This document shows, piece by piece, positions 18,974-28,052 of a stretch of DNA of 64,000 nt. Numbering within the stretch: position 1 is the stretch's first letter; the number at the start of each line of letters is the position of its first letter. Below the pieces are notes generated by a model, which saw only the letters and a list, made by a program, of their open reading frames with translations, was not told the origin of the DNA and searched no databases. The stretch comes from Adhaeribacter rhizoryzae (GTDB taxonomy: Bacteria; Bacteroidota; Bacteroidia; Cytophagales; Hymenobacteraceae): positions 52,643 through 116,642 of the forward strand of contig NZ_VWSF01000020.1 of NCBI RefSeq assembly GCF_008629685.1, read 5' to 3'. Position numbers and translations under genes: made by a program.

Positions 18974-19828
18974 ATGATTCAGTTTGGGGTAAGTACATTT
19001 GTTTGGGTTTCTCCGTTTGGTACAGATAATTTTAACCTGCTTAGTAAAGTAAAAGAAATAGGCTACGATATTTTAGAAGTAGCCGTGGAAGATAAAAATC
19101 TAATTAATTGGCCGGAGTTAAAGCAAAGAGCCAGCGATTTGGATTTAAAAATTACGATTAGCGGCGCTTTTGGTCCGGACCGGGATATTTCCAGCGAAGT
19201 GGCGACCAACCGCGAAAATGGCTTAAAATATATTACGGATTGTATAGAAATTGCCGCTGAAATGGAAAGCCCTGTTTTTACCGGACCGCTTTATTCGGCA
19301 GTAGGCAAAACCCGGCTAATATCCGAAGACCAGAAAAAGCAGGAGCGGAGCTGGTGTATTCAAAACCTGTTAAAAGCCGGCCAGGTTGCGGCAGATTACG
19401 GCGTTTTGTTAGGCGTAGAACCTTTAAACCGGTTCGAGACCGATATGATTAATACCGTAGATCAAGCGCTTTTGCTGGTGCGGGAAGTAAATCATAGCCA
19501 GGTAAAAATTTCGCTCGATACGTTTCATGCTAACATCGAAGAAAAAAATATTTCCAATGCCATCCGGCAAATAGGTAAGGATTTATTGTGCCATGTGCAG
19601 GGCAACGAAAGCGACCGCGGTACGCCTGGCACCGGTCACCTGGATTGGGCAGGTATTAAAACTGCTTTAGCCGAAATAAATTATACGGGAGCCGTGGTGC
19701 TGGAAACTTTTGGTGCGCCCTCGAAAGAATTAGCCAAAGCTGCTTGTATCTGGCGGCCTTTAGCCAACAGCGCCGATGAACTAGCCCAGGAAGGTTTAGA
19801 TTTTTATCAGCAAATATTTAAAAACTAA
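18974..19828 (+). CDS. Sugar phosphate isomerase/epimerase (ketose 3-epimerase-like TIM barrel)
   Basis: A 284-residue AP endonuclease-2/xylose isomerase-like TIM barrel. The four expected divalent-metal ligands are visible: Glu149 (GVEPLNRFETD), Asp182 (ISLDTFHANIEE), His207 (HVQGNESDRG) and Glu244 (AVVLETFG). Their spacing is close to that of D-tagatose/D-psicose 3-epimerases. It probably interconverts keto sugars at C3, or acts on a keto-glycoside product made with the neighbouring oxidoreductase. No signal peptide is present. The start is the ATG at 18974. Confidence 0.9.
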   Translation: MIQFGVSTFVWVSPFGTDNFNLLSKVKEIGYDILEVAVEDKNLINWPELKQRASDLDLKITISGAFGPDRDISSEVATNRENGLKYITDCIEIAAEMESPVFTGPLYSAVGKTRLISEDQKKQERSWCIQNLLKAGQVAADYGVLLGVEPLNRFETDMINTVDQALLLVREVNHSQVKISLDTFHANIEEKNISNAIRQIGKDLLCHVQGNESDRGTPGTGHLDWAGIKTALAEINYTGAVVLETFGAPSKELAKAACIWRPLANSADELAQEGLDFYQQIFKN

Positions 19829-20258
19829 TTTGGCAGAAAGCACCTGCTGCGGATAAAGCTGTCTAGCTTAATAATAGGAGGAAACGTTGGCCTTGCTGTG
19901 TGTTTTCACCAGCAAGTAGTTTAGCAGAGGCATTTGAATTGGCAGTGATAACACTACCAATGGTGCCAGATCCTGATTATAGCGGAAAAACAGAAGAGCT
20001 TCAATAAAGAGCATCTTATTCCAAAGTATTCAAGTTATTAAAAAATTAGTTTATCAGTTTTTAGTTAAAAAGAAGCGCACCGGCATAGAACCAATATTCC
20101 CTTAATCCCTTAAGTTTGCGCCGACTTACTTTTTGTTTTAACGGTAAAACCGGTCTAATTTAGGCCGGAGATTCTACAAGCAGGAGTAGCCGCGGGTAAT
20201 ATTTATTATCAGCTAAAATATTAAGTGTTTAGCTAATTATTTGTCTTTTAATTTATTA
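19829..20258. other. Intergenic region before the first GH92 gene, nothing assigned
   Basis: In these 430 bp I find no open frame with a recognisable protein, no strong hairpin and no copy of the operator palindrome. It presumably contains the promoter for the GH92 gene. Confidence 0.5.
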
Positions 20259-22547
20259 ATGAAAAAAGTTTTTCTATTCTTCGGCCTGCTTTTGGCGGGA
20301 AATGTCCAAGCCCAATATATTGACAAAGTAACTGATCCGGTGGAGTGGGTAAACCCTTTAATGGGAACCGATTCTAAACCGAGTTTATCCAATGGCAACA
20401 CGTATCCGGCCATTGCGGTGCCCTGGGGTATGAATTTCTGGACGCCCCAAACCGGACAAATGGGAAACGGCTGGGCTTATACTTATGCCGCCGATAAAAT
20501 CAGAGGGTTTAAACAAACCCACCAGCCCTCACCGTGGATGAACGATTACGGCCAGTTCTCCATTATGCCAGTTACCGGCCGTCGTAAGTTTAACCAGGAC
20601 GACCGCGCCAGTTGGTTTTCGCACAAAGCCGAAGTAGCCAAACCTTACTATTACAGCGTGTACCTGGCCGATGCCGATGTGACCACCGAAATAACCCCCA
20701 CCGAACGCGCTGCCCAGTTTCGGTTTACCTATCCTAAATCGGACAGCTCTTTTATAGTAATAGACGCCTTCGACAAAGGATCTTACATAAAAGTATTGCC
20801 GCAGGAGAAAAAAATTGTGGGTTACTCAACCCGGTACAGCCGCGGACCGCTGCCTAACTTTAAAAATTATTTTGTTATTTACCTGGATAAACCTTTTACC
20901 ACCGCCCGCACCTGGCACGGCAACAAACTGGTAAAAGATTCCCTGGAAATTAACGCCAACCACGCTGGCGCCATTATCGGGTTTAAGACTACCAAAGGCG
21001 AGAAAGTAAACCTGCGGGTAGCTTCTTCTTTTATTAGTTTGGCGCAGGCCGAACTGAACCTGAAACGAGAACTGGCCGGCGATGACTTTGAAACTACCAA
21101 GCAAAAAGCAAAAGATACCTGGAATAAAACGTTGGGCCGTATTACCGTAGAAGGTGGCACCATCGACCAGATGCGTACTTTTTATTCTTGTTTTTACCGC
21201 ACGCTCTTTTTCCCGCACAAAATGTATGAGCTGGATGCAAATAACCAGATTGTGCATTACAGCCCTTACAACGGCAAAACGCTGCCCGGTTATATGTTTG
21301 CCGGCACCGGCTTTTGGGATACCTTTCGGGCCTTGTATCCTTTCCTGAACTTTGCTTACCCTAGCATTAACAAAGAAATGCAGGAAGGTTTGATAAATGA
21401 CTTTAAGGAAGGCGGCTGGTTACCCGAGTGGTCGAGTCCTGGTTTTGCGGATATTATGGTGGGCAATAATTCGGCCTCCGTGGTAAGCGAAGCCTACCTG
21501 AAAGGCCTGCGGGGCTATGATATTAATATTCTTTACGAAGCTTTAATTAAAGGCGCCAACAACGCCGGACCCATGACCGCCGTGGGCCGGGCAGGTGCCG
21601 AATATTATAAAGAATTGGGCTACGTACCTTACGATGTAAAAATCAATGAAAATGCCGCCCGCACTTTAGAATACGCTTACGACGATTTTGCCATTTATCA
21701 GTTAGCCAAAGCGCTGGGCCGTCCGCAATCCGAAATTAATTTGTACGCCAAACGCAGCCAGAACTACCGGCATTTATTCGACCCCGAAACAAAACTGATG
21801 CGCGGTAAAAACAAAGACGGTAAATTTATGACGCCTTTTAACCCGTTTAAGTGGGGCGATGCCTTTACCGAAGGCAACAGTTGGCATTATTCCTGGTCGG
21901 TATTCCACGACATAAAAGGGCTAGCCAATTTAATGGGCGGTAAACAGCAGTTTGTGGCCATGCTCGACTCGGTGTTTGCCATGCAACCGGTCTTCGACGA
22001 ATCTTATTACGGCGGGGTTATTCACGAAATTCGGGAAATGCAGATTGCCAATATGGGCCAGTATGCGCACGGCAACCAACCCATTCAGCACATGCCTTAT
22101 TTGTATAACTACGCCGGCCAGCCCTGGAAAACGCAGTATTGGGTACGCGAAGTAATGGACCGGATGTACCGGGCTACACCCGATGGTTACATCGGCGACG
22201 AAGACAACGGGCAAACTTCCGCCTGGTACGTTTTCTCAGCTTTGGGTTTTTACCCCGTAACGCCCGCCTCTAACCAATATGTGTTAGGCGCACCTTTGTT
22301 CCGGAAAGTAACCGTAGCCCTGGAAAACGGCAAAAAGTTGGTGATAGAAGCCCCGGAAAACAGCGCTGCCAACCGGTACGCCGGAAAAGTAAAGTTCAAC
22401 GGCAAAACTTACACCAAGAATTGGGTCGATCACCGCGATATTTTCAAAGGCGCTAAGCTCTTTTTCGACATGGACGAAAAGCCCAACACCAGCCGCGGTA
22501 CCCAGGAAGCCGATTATCCTTATTCTTTCTCGGATGAAAATAAATAA
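20259..22547 (+). CDS. GH92 alpha-mannosidase, predicted alpha-1,2 type (first copy)
   Basis: A 762-residue secreted calcium-dependent exo-alpha-mannosidase of family GH92. The ATG at 20259 is preferred over an in-frame TTG 18 bp upstream because it gives a clean signal peptide (KKVFLFFGLLLAGNVQAQ). By alignment to the Bacteroides Bt3990 enzyme, the catalytic acid is Glu538 (FTEGNSWHY) and the base pair is Asp647/Asp649 (GDEDNGQTSAWY). The Trp93, His589 and Glu590 positions correspond to the Trp88/His584/Glu585 set I recall as linked to alpha-1,2 specificity. The length is normal. The signal peptide lacks a lipobox, so the protein is probably periplasmic. It likely trims mannose from glycans taken up by SusC/D systems. 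A second GH92 lies 2.3 kb downstream. Confidence 0.94.
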   Translation: MKKVFLFFGLLLAGNVQAQYIDKVTDPVEWVNPLMGTDSKPSLSNGNTYPAIAVPWGMNFWTPQTGQMGNGWAYTYAADKIRGFKQTHQPSPWMNDYGQFSIMPVTGRRKFNQDDRASWFSHKAEVAKPYYYSVYLADADVTTEITPTERAAQFRFTYPKSDSSFIVIDAFDKGSYIKVLPQEKKIVGYSTRYSRGPLPNFKNYFVIYLDKPFTTARTWHGNKLVKDSLEINANHAGAIIGFKTTKGEKVNLRVASSFISLAQAELNLKRELAGDDFETTKQKAKDTWNKTLGRITVEGGTIDQMRTFYSCFYRTLFFPHKMYELDANNQIVHYSPYNGKTLPGYMFAGTGFWDTFRALYPFLNFAYPSINKEMQEGLINDFKEGGWLPEWSSPGFADIMVGNNSASVVSEAYLKGLRGYDINILYEALIKGANNAGPMTAVGRAGAEYYKELGYVPYDVKINENAARTLEYAYDDFAIYQLAKALGRPQSEINLYAKRSQNYRHLFDPETKLMRGKNKDGKFMTPFNPFKWGDAFTEGNSWHYSWSVFHDIKGLANLMGGKQQFVAMLDSVFAMQPVFDESYYGGVIHEIREMQIANMGQYAHGNQPIQHMPYLYNYAGQPWKTQYWVREVMDRMYRATPDGYIGDEDNGQTSAWYVFSALGFYPVTPASNQYVLGAPLFRKVTVALENGKKLVIEAPENSAANRYAGKVKFNGKTYTKNWVDHRDIFKGAKLFFDMDEKPNTSRGTQEADYPYSFSDENK

Positions 22548-22610
22548 TTAAGCTAGCTAAATTAATAACTGAGGTTTCGCAAATATTAAGAAATATAGGT
22601 TTAAGCAATT

Positions 22611-22679
22611 CACTATTGTCATTCAGGAGGAACCTATTTAGCAGGTAACCACATAGGTTCCTCCTGAATGACAATAGTG
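22611..22679. repeat. Intergenic perfect inverted repeat (TCATTCAGGAGGAA family), copy B
   Basis: A perfect 27-bp stem with arms at 22611-22637 and 22653-22679 and a 15-base loop. It carries the same core as copies A and C. It lies between the first GH92 gene and the BSP metallopeptidase gene, 64 bp after the GH92 stop. Confidence 0.88.
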
Positions 22680-22726
22680 GGCTCCTTAGAATAACATACC
22701 CCAATATTTAATAAATTAATTATAAT

Positions 22727-23443
22727 ATGAAAAATATTCTTTTTGGGATAGCGCTTTTCGTGTTGGCCCTAAGCAGTCAACCTACACTGGCGCAAATCCG
22801 GAACTGGCAGGAAATAGGGCCTTATATCAGCAAAGATTCGGTCTCGAAAGGCAAGTACACGCTCATATTTATTAACCGCGATACGGCCTTTGCCGCCAGC
22901 GGCGAAGAAATACAAAAACGTATGACCGAAGCTTTCTTTAAAGTTTATCCCAAAGAAGCCAAACGGTTTAATCGCAAAACGGCCCGTCGGGTAACGTTTG
23001 TTATAGATCCGGCTTATAAAGGCGTAGCGGCAGCCAGCCACGGCATTATCCGGTACAGCCCCAAATGGATGCTTACCAACCCCGGCGATATTGATGTGGT
23101 TACCCACGAAGTCTTTCATATTGTGCAGAGCTATCCGCGCGGGGCCGGACCGGGTTGGCTAACCGAAGGCATTACCGATTACGTGCGGCATAAATACGGG
23201 GTGGATAATGCCGGGGCTAACTGGAGTTTAACACCTTTCGACCCGAAGCATAATTATAAAAACAGCTACCGCATTACCGCCCGCTTTTTGGTATGGCTGG
23301 AGAAAAATGAAAACAAGAAAATTGTAGATGAACTGGACAAGGCTTTGCGCAACAAAACATATACGCCCGAAACCTGGGTTAAGCTTACCGGCAAATCTTT
23401 AGACGAACTCTGGGCCAATTATGCCCAGAATCCAGCAATTTAA
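22727..23443 (+). CDS. Basic secretory protein (BSP) family metallopeptidase
   Basis: A 238-residue exported protein with a signal peptide (ILFGIALFVLALSSQPTLAQ). The zinc-type motif HEVFH at residues 127-131 is followed by GAGPGWLTEGITDYVRHKYG, which matches the BSP family (PF04450), also known from plant defence proteins. The Glu in WLTEG is the likely third metal ligand. These are predicted secreted zinc peptidases; the bacterial substrates are not known. It sits between two GH92 mannosidases, so it may help strip or digest mannosylated glycoproteins, but that is inference. Confidence 0.87.
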   Translation: MKNILFGIALFVLALSSQPTLAQIRNWQEIGPYISKDSVSKGKYTLIFINRDTAFAASGEEIQKRMTEAFFKVYPKEAKRFNRKTARRVTFVIDPAYKGVAAASHGIIRYSPKWMLTNPGDIDVVTHEVFHIVQSYPRGAGPGWLTEGITDYVRHKYGVDNAGANWSLTPFDPKHNYKNSYRITARFLVWLEKNENKKIVDELDKALRNKTYTPETWVKLTGKSLDELWANYAQNPAI

Positions 23444-23616
23444 ATATTTTGAAATCCGGGTAGTTTGCCGGTGCTTTTACCCGAAATTTTAAATGCAGGC
23501 GGGCTGGGTTTGACACAAAAGTAATATTAGTAAAAGCCAGCTACTACTTGCATCTCCGGTATGGCGAGAATATTGGTAAATATTAGAACTTTTAGTTAAG
23601 AATTATTCAGTTGAGT

Positions 23617-24603
23617 ATGCAAAAGAAATATCAGATGGGTAGCCGCGTAATGCTTGGGGTTATCCTTTTCGGGGCAGTTGAAGTATTTGGTTTAAACCTT
23701 CATACAGACCAATATACCAGCATGAATAATCCTTTATCCAACCAATCCGCAATGGCTGCGGACTCAACGCTGAGCCAATTAGTGGCCGGCGATGCAACGC
23801 CACAGCTAATAAGCAAACAATTTAAGTTCACCGAAGGCCCCGCCACCGATAAAGCCGGTAATATTTATTTCACCGATCAGCCTAATAATAATATCTGGAA
23901 ATACGATACCGCGGGTAAACTTTCAATATTTTTAGATAAGGCGGGCCGGGCCAATGGTTTAGGTTTCGATAAAAAAGGCAATTTGCTGGCCTGCGCCGAC
24001 GAACAAAATCAATTGTGGTCTATCAGCCCCAAAGGCAAAATAACGGTACTGGTTACCGATTACCAGGGCCAGAAGTTAAATGGCCCTAATGATTTATGGA
24101 TAGATGCCAAAGGCGGTATTTACCTGACCGACCCGTATTACCAGCGCGATTATTGGGAGCGGCAAAAACCCGAAATAGAAGGACAAAAAGTGTATTATTT
24201 AGCGCCGCGTAAGAAAGAATTAATGGTGGTAGCCGATGATTTGGCCCAACCCAACGGCATTATTGGCACGCCCGATGGTAAATATTTATTTGTAGCCGAC
24301 ATAAGAGCTAACAAAACTTATAAGTACACCATTGCCCCCGATGGTACCTTAACCGAAAAAACGCTTTTTGTAAACCAGGGTTCCGATGGTATCACTTTGG
24401 ACGAACACGGGAATATTTATCTGACCGGCAGAGGGGTTACGGTTTATAGCCCCGCCGGAAAGAAAATCGGGAATATACCCGTACCGGCCAATTGGACCGG
24501 CAACGTAACTTTCGGGGGCAAAGACCGGAAAACCTTATTTATTACCGCTTCTGAATCGGTATTTACGTTGCCCATGCAAGTAAAAGGCGGCAATCATTAT
24601 TAA
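23617..24603 (+). CDS. SMP-30/gluconolactonase-family protein, exported
   Basis: A 328-residue six-bladed beta-propeller with an N-terminal hydrophobic leader (VMLGVILFGAVEVFGLNL). The ATG at 23617 is chosen over an in-frame TTG six bases earlier. Metal-site residues of the SMP-30/LRE family are visible: Glu in FKFTEGPATD, Asn in LNGPNDLWID and Asp in GSDGITLDEHGN. Members hydrolyse sugar lactones such as gluconolactone using a divalent cation. Next to ThuA, Gfo/Idh and PVC-type dehydrogenase genes, a lactone made by oxidising a sugar is the likely substrate. Confidence 0.9.
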   Translation: MQKKYQMGSRVMLGVILFGAVEVFGLNLHTDQYTSMNNPLSNQSAMAADSTLSQLVAGDATPQLISKQFKFTEGPATDKAGNIYFTDQPNNNIWKYDTAGKLSIFLDKAGRANGLGFDKKGNLLACADEQNQLWSISPKGKITVLVTDYQGQKLNGPNDLWIDAKGGIYLTDPYYQRDYWERQKPEIEGQKVYYLAPRKKELMVVADDLAQPNGIIGTPDGKYLFVADIRANKTYKYTIAPDGTLTEKTLFVNQGSDGITLDEHGNIYLTGRGVTVYSPAGKKIGNIPVPANWTGNVTFGGKDRKTLFITASESVFTLPMQVKGGNHY

Positions 24604-24813
24604 AATCAAGCAAAACTTCTTACTGGTTTAGTAGCTGGCCAAGAACATACTTGCTAATGAGGCATTACTAAACCAATATATAAATTTACTTACCGAACCC
24701 TTCAACCATGCCCTCCTGGCGCGTGGCCCTAAACACTTATGTTCAGTAATGGGGTCCCAGGTCCGAGGCATAGAATATTTTTAAAAAATAATAGCCTAAT
24801 AATTTAATATCGT

Positions 24814-27090
24814 ATGCGGGTAAAAATTACTTTAGTTATATTCTTTGTTCTTGGGCAATATGTGGCATCAGCGGCGGGCTTGCCAGATTTGGTGCAGTAC
24901 GTAAATACGTTGCAGGGTACCAATTCCAAACACGAATTAACCCGCGGCAATACCTACCCAACCACCGCTTTGCCTTTTGCCATGCACACCTGGACGCCCC
25001 AAACCGGTCGCAATGGCAACGGCTGGAAATACCAATTCTTTGCCGATTCCATCCGGGGTTTTCAGCAGGCGCACCAGTGCAGCTCCTGGACCAACGATTA
25101 CGCGGTGTTTTCGCTCATGCCGGTAACCGGCGGGTTAGTGGTTGATCAGTTTAAAAGAGCTGCCCGGTTTAGTCATCAGAACGAAATTGCCAAACCGCAT
25201 TATTATAAAGTTAGTCTGGATAACGGCATTACCACCGAGCTTTCCCCAACTGAGCGAGGCGTACACACCCGGTTTTCTTTCCCGAAAAATAAAAAAGGCG
25301 CTTACCTGGTGCTGGATGGGTATACCGGGGCCAGTATGGTGAAAATTATTCCCAAAGAGCGGAAAATAATAGGATATGTACACAACGGACGGGAACTGCA
25401 AAAGAATTTTAAAAACTACTTTGTTATAATTTTTGATAAGCCTTTTGTAACGCACGGCACCTGGGAAAACCGGAAAAATGAAATATTAACGAATAATTTA
25501 ATTGCCGAAGGTAACGGTTATGGCGCGTATGTGCAGTTTAAGGATGGTGAAGCGGTGCAGGCCAAAGTAGCCTCGTCTTATATTAGTCCGGAGCAGGCCG
25601 AACTGAATCTTAAGCAGGAACTAGGTAAATTTAAACGATTAGAAGATACCAAAGCCGCGGCCGGCAATATTTGGAACAAACACCTAAACCGGATTTACGT
25701 GGAAGGCGGCACCGAAGCCGAAAAAGCTACTTTTTATTCTTGTTTTTTCCGGGCCAGTTTGTTTTCGCGGCAATTTTTTGAAATAGATAAAGCCGGTAAG
25801 CCTTATTATTTTAGCCCCTATGACGGTAAAATTCACCAGGGATATTTATATACCGATACCGGTTTTTGGGACACTTTCCGGGCGCAATTCCCATTGAATA
25901 CTATTTTGCACCCCACCATGCATGGCCGCTACGTAAGCGCTTTGCTGGATGCGCAGGAACAATGCGGCTGGCTGGCATCGTGGTCTTATCCGGGAGAGGC
26001 CGGCAGCATGATTGGCAACCACGCCATTTCTTTACTGGCCGATGCCTGGGTAAAAGGAATCCGCACGTTTGACCCCGCCAAAGCTTTGGCCGCCTACCAC
26101 CACGAAGTTACCAATAAAGGACCCTGGGGGCCGGCAAACGGGCGCGATGGCTGGAAAGAATATTTTACCTTGGGTTACGTGCCCTACCCGAAATACCGCG
26201 AAGCTACCGCCAAAACTTTGGAATATGCCTACGATGATTTTTGCGGCTACCAGTTGGCCAAATTAACGAACAACTCTTTTTACGAGCAGGTATTCGCGCG
26301 GCAAATGTATAACTATAAAAATGTGTACGATGCTGCCCGTGGCTTTATGCGGGGCAAGCAACCGGATGGCGCCTGGATGCCAAATTTTGACCCAATAGAA
26401 TGGGGCGGGCCGTTTACCGAAGGCAACGCCTGGCATTACCAATGGTCGGTTTTTCACGATGTACAAGGCTTAATAAGATTAATGGGCGGCGAAAAGAACT
26501 TTACGGCCAAATTAGATTCGGTGCTTTCGGTGCCCAACAAAGTTAAAGTAGGTACTTATGGCGGCCTGATTCACGAAATGACCGAAATGGTTATGGCCGA
26601 CATGGGCCAATATGCCCACGGTAACCAGCCCATCCAGCACATGCCTTATTTGTACAACTACGCCGGCGAGCCCTGGAAATCGCAACGGCTAACTCGTACC
26701 ATTATGGCTAAATTGTACAATGCCACCGAAAACGGTTATCCCGGCGACGAAGACCAGGGGCAAACCTCGTCGTGGTACGTGCTGAGCGCTTTAGGTTTTT
26801 ACAGCGTTTGCCCCGGTACCGACGAATACCTAATGGGCAGCCCCGTTTTCCCGAAAGCAACCATTACCCTGGAAAACGGTAAAAAATTTATTATCGAGGC
26901 TAAAAACAACAGCCAAGAGCAAGTCTATATTCAGTCGGCAACCTTAAACCAAAAGCCTTATACGGCTAATTTTATCCGGCACCAGGATATTGTAAACGGC
27001 GGCACGCTACAATTCGAAATGGGCAGCCAACCGGCCAAAAACCGCGGCACCAAACCAGCAGACAAGCCATTTTCTTTAACTAAAATCTAA
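24814..27090 (+). CDS. GH92 alpha-mannosidase, predicted alpha-1,2 type (second copy)
   Basis: A 758-residue secreted GH92 enzyme, a diverged paralogue of the first copy, with a signal peptide (KITLVIFFVLGQYVASA). The catalytic acid is Glu536 (FTEGNAWHYQW) and the base pair is Asp645/Asp647 (GDEDQGQTSSWY). The putative specificity residues Trp92, His587 and Glu588 are all present. Two similar but not identical enzymes suggest different linkages, different chain positions or different cellular locations. A decayed sulfatase gene follows 57 bp downstream, consistent with a locus that once processed a sulfated mannose-rich glycan. Confidence 0.94.
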   Translation: MRVKITLVIFFVLGQYVASAAGLPDLVQYVNTLQGTNSKHELTRGNTYPTTALPFAMHTWTPQTGRNGNGWKYQFFADSIRGFQQAHQCSSWTNDYAVFSLMPVTGGLVVDQFKRAARFSHQNEIAKPHYYKVSLDNGITTELSPTERGVHTRFSFPKNKKGAYLVLDGYTGASMVKIIPKERKIIGYVHNGRELQKNFKNYFVIIFDKPFVTHGTWENRKNEILTNNLIAEGNGYGAYVQFKDGEAVQAKVASSYISPEQAELNLKQELGKFKRLEDTKAAAGNIWNKHLNRIYVEGGTEAEKATFYSCFFRASLFSRQFFEIDKAGKPYYFSPYDGKIHQGYLYTDTGFWDTFRAQFPLNTILHPTMHGRYVSALLDAQEQCGWLASWSYPGEAGSMIGNHAISLLADAWVKGIRTFDPAKALAAYHHEVTNKGPWGPANGRDGWKEYFTLGYVPYPKYREATAKTLEYAYDDFCGYQLAKLTNNSFYEQVFARQMYNYKNVYDAARGFMRGKQPDGAWMPNFDPIEWGGPFTEGNAWHYQWSVFHDVQGLIRLMGGEKNFTAKLDSVLSVPNKVKVGTYGGLIHEMTEMVMADMGQYAHGNQPIQHMPYLYNYAGEPWKSQRLTRTIMAKLYNATENGYPGDEDQGQTSSWYVLSALGFYSVCPGTDEYLMGSPVFPKATITLENGKKFIIEAKNNSQEQVYIQSATLNQKPYTANFIRHQDIVNGGTLQFEMGSQPAKNRGTKPADKPFSLTKI

Positions 27091-27146
27091 AAAAAAGCAG
27101 CAAGCTTTTGGGTAGGTGAATAATTAAAAACAACAAAATACAACCC

Positions 27147-27417
27147 ATGCAAAAACGAGCATTTTACGATAGATTACTGTTTGGATTGGGTTTGCTGGGT
27201 ATTTTAGCGCAGTGCCGGAGCCCTGTAACCGAAACTTCCGGTAAAGCAGATAAACGGCCGAATAAAATTTTAATCATGGTGGCACCTGTACCGGATTAAT
27301 GCCGATGAAATGGAACTGAACGATTTAACCGGACAATACCTTGAAAAAGTTAAAGTAATGAATGCCATCTGGCAGCAGAGTGCCACCCGAAATAAGGTGT
27401 TGCCAAAAGGCTTGTAA
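27147..27417 (+). pseudogene. Remnant of an arylsulfatase gene (internal deletion and frameshift)
   Basis: The ATG at 27147 opens a 50-codon frame with a lipoprotein-like signal (FGLGLLGILAQC) and the start of a sulfatase domain (KRPNKILIMV), then stops at 27297-27299. From about 27289 in the next frame, the sequence reads as the typical sulfatase C-terminus (MELNDLTGQYLEKVKVMN, AIWQQSATRNKVLP) to a TAA at 27415-27417. The ~400 residues in between, including the catalytic Cys/Ser region, are missing. An intact sulfatase gene was therefore probably deleted internally. The call rests on recognising both ends by eye. Confidence 0.75.
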
Positions 27418-27443
27418 CCTAAAAATGAATATTTGGTAAAGTC

Positions 27444-28052
27444 TTAAACCAGAATACTTTTTTCCTGCAGGGCTTGCCGCAACTGTTCCGGGGAAGTAAA
27501 ATGAATCGAAGAAATACCGACCTGTTCGGCGCCTCTTACATTAAGGGGATTATCATCAATAAATATTGCCGTTGTAGGTTTTATTTGGTAACGGTTCAGT
27601 AAAGTTTGGTAAAATGAAGCAAAGGGCTTTCGGTTTTTTTCGGTACCCGAAACCACAATTCCATCGAACCAGGTTAAAAAACTAAACTTTTCTAAAGCAA
27701 CCGGGAAAGTCTCAGCCGACCAGTTGGTAAGCGCATACAACTTGTATTTTTGGCTTTCTTTTAATTTTCTCAGAATAGTTACAGTTCCGCTAATTTCTTG
27801 GCCCAGCATTTCGGGGTAGCGGCCGTAAAAGGCCTGAATATTTTCTTCGTGTTCAGGAAATTTTGCAATTAAATATTCTTCAGCTTCCGCAATGGTTCTA
27901 CCGGCATCCTGTTCTTCATTCCAATCTGGGGTGCAAATATTTTGAAGAAAGTACATTACCTCTTCTTCTGTCTTAAATATTTTCCGGTATAAATATTTAG
28001 GGTCCCAGTCTATTAAAACGGCTGCCAGGTCAAAAATGATGGTGTTTATCAT
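27444..28052 (-). CDS. HAD-superfamily hydrolase (HAD-IA phosphatase type)
   Basis: A 202-residue cytoplasmic phosphatase-like protein. Motif I is IIFDLAAVLIDW with nucleophile Asp8 (commonly FDLGGVL; here the two glycines are alanines). Motif II is LYALTNWS, motif III the Lys in NRKPFASFY, and motif IV the pair in IFIDDNPLNV. A helical cap lies between residues ~18 and 90. The closest well-known group is the YihX/epoxide-hydrolase-N-like HAD phosphatases acting on sugar phosphates, but the substrate cannot be assigned. The gene is convergent with the sulfatase remnant. Confidence 0.9.
   Translation of the reverse strand: MINTIIFDLAAVLIDWDPKYLYRKIFKTEEEVMYFLQNICTPDWNEEQDAGRTIAEAEEYLIAKFPEHEENIQAFYGRYPEMLGQEISGTVTILRKLKESQKYKLYALTNWSAETFPVALEKFSFLTWFDGIVVSGTEKNRKPFASFYQTLLNRYQIKPTTAIFIDDNPLNVRGAEQVGISSIHFTSPEQLRQALQEKSILV

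Noticed and set aside
22053..22100. GNQP in both GH92 proteins in place of the common GNEP, first read as loss of the catalytic acid
   Set aside because: Counting residues against Bt3990 places the acid (Glu533) in the FTEGNxWHY motif, 109 residues before the Asp-x-Asp pair. That Glu is present in both enzymes, so the Gln is not at the acid position.
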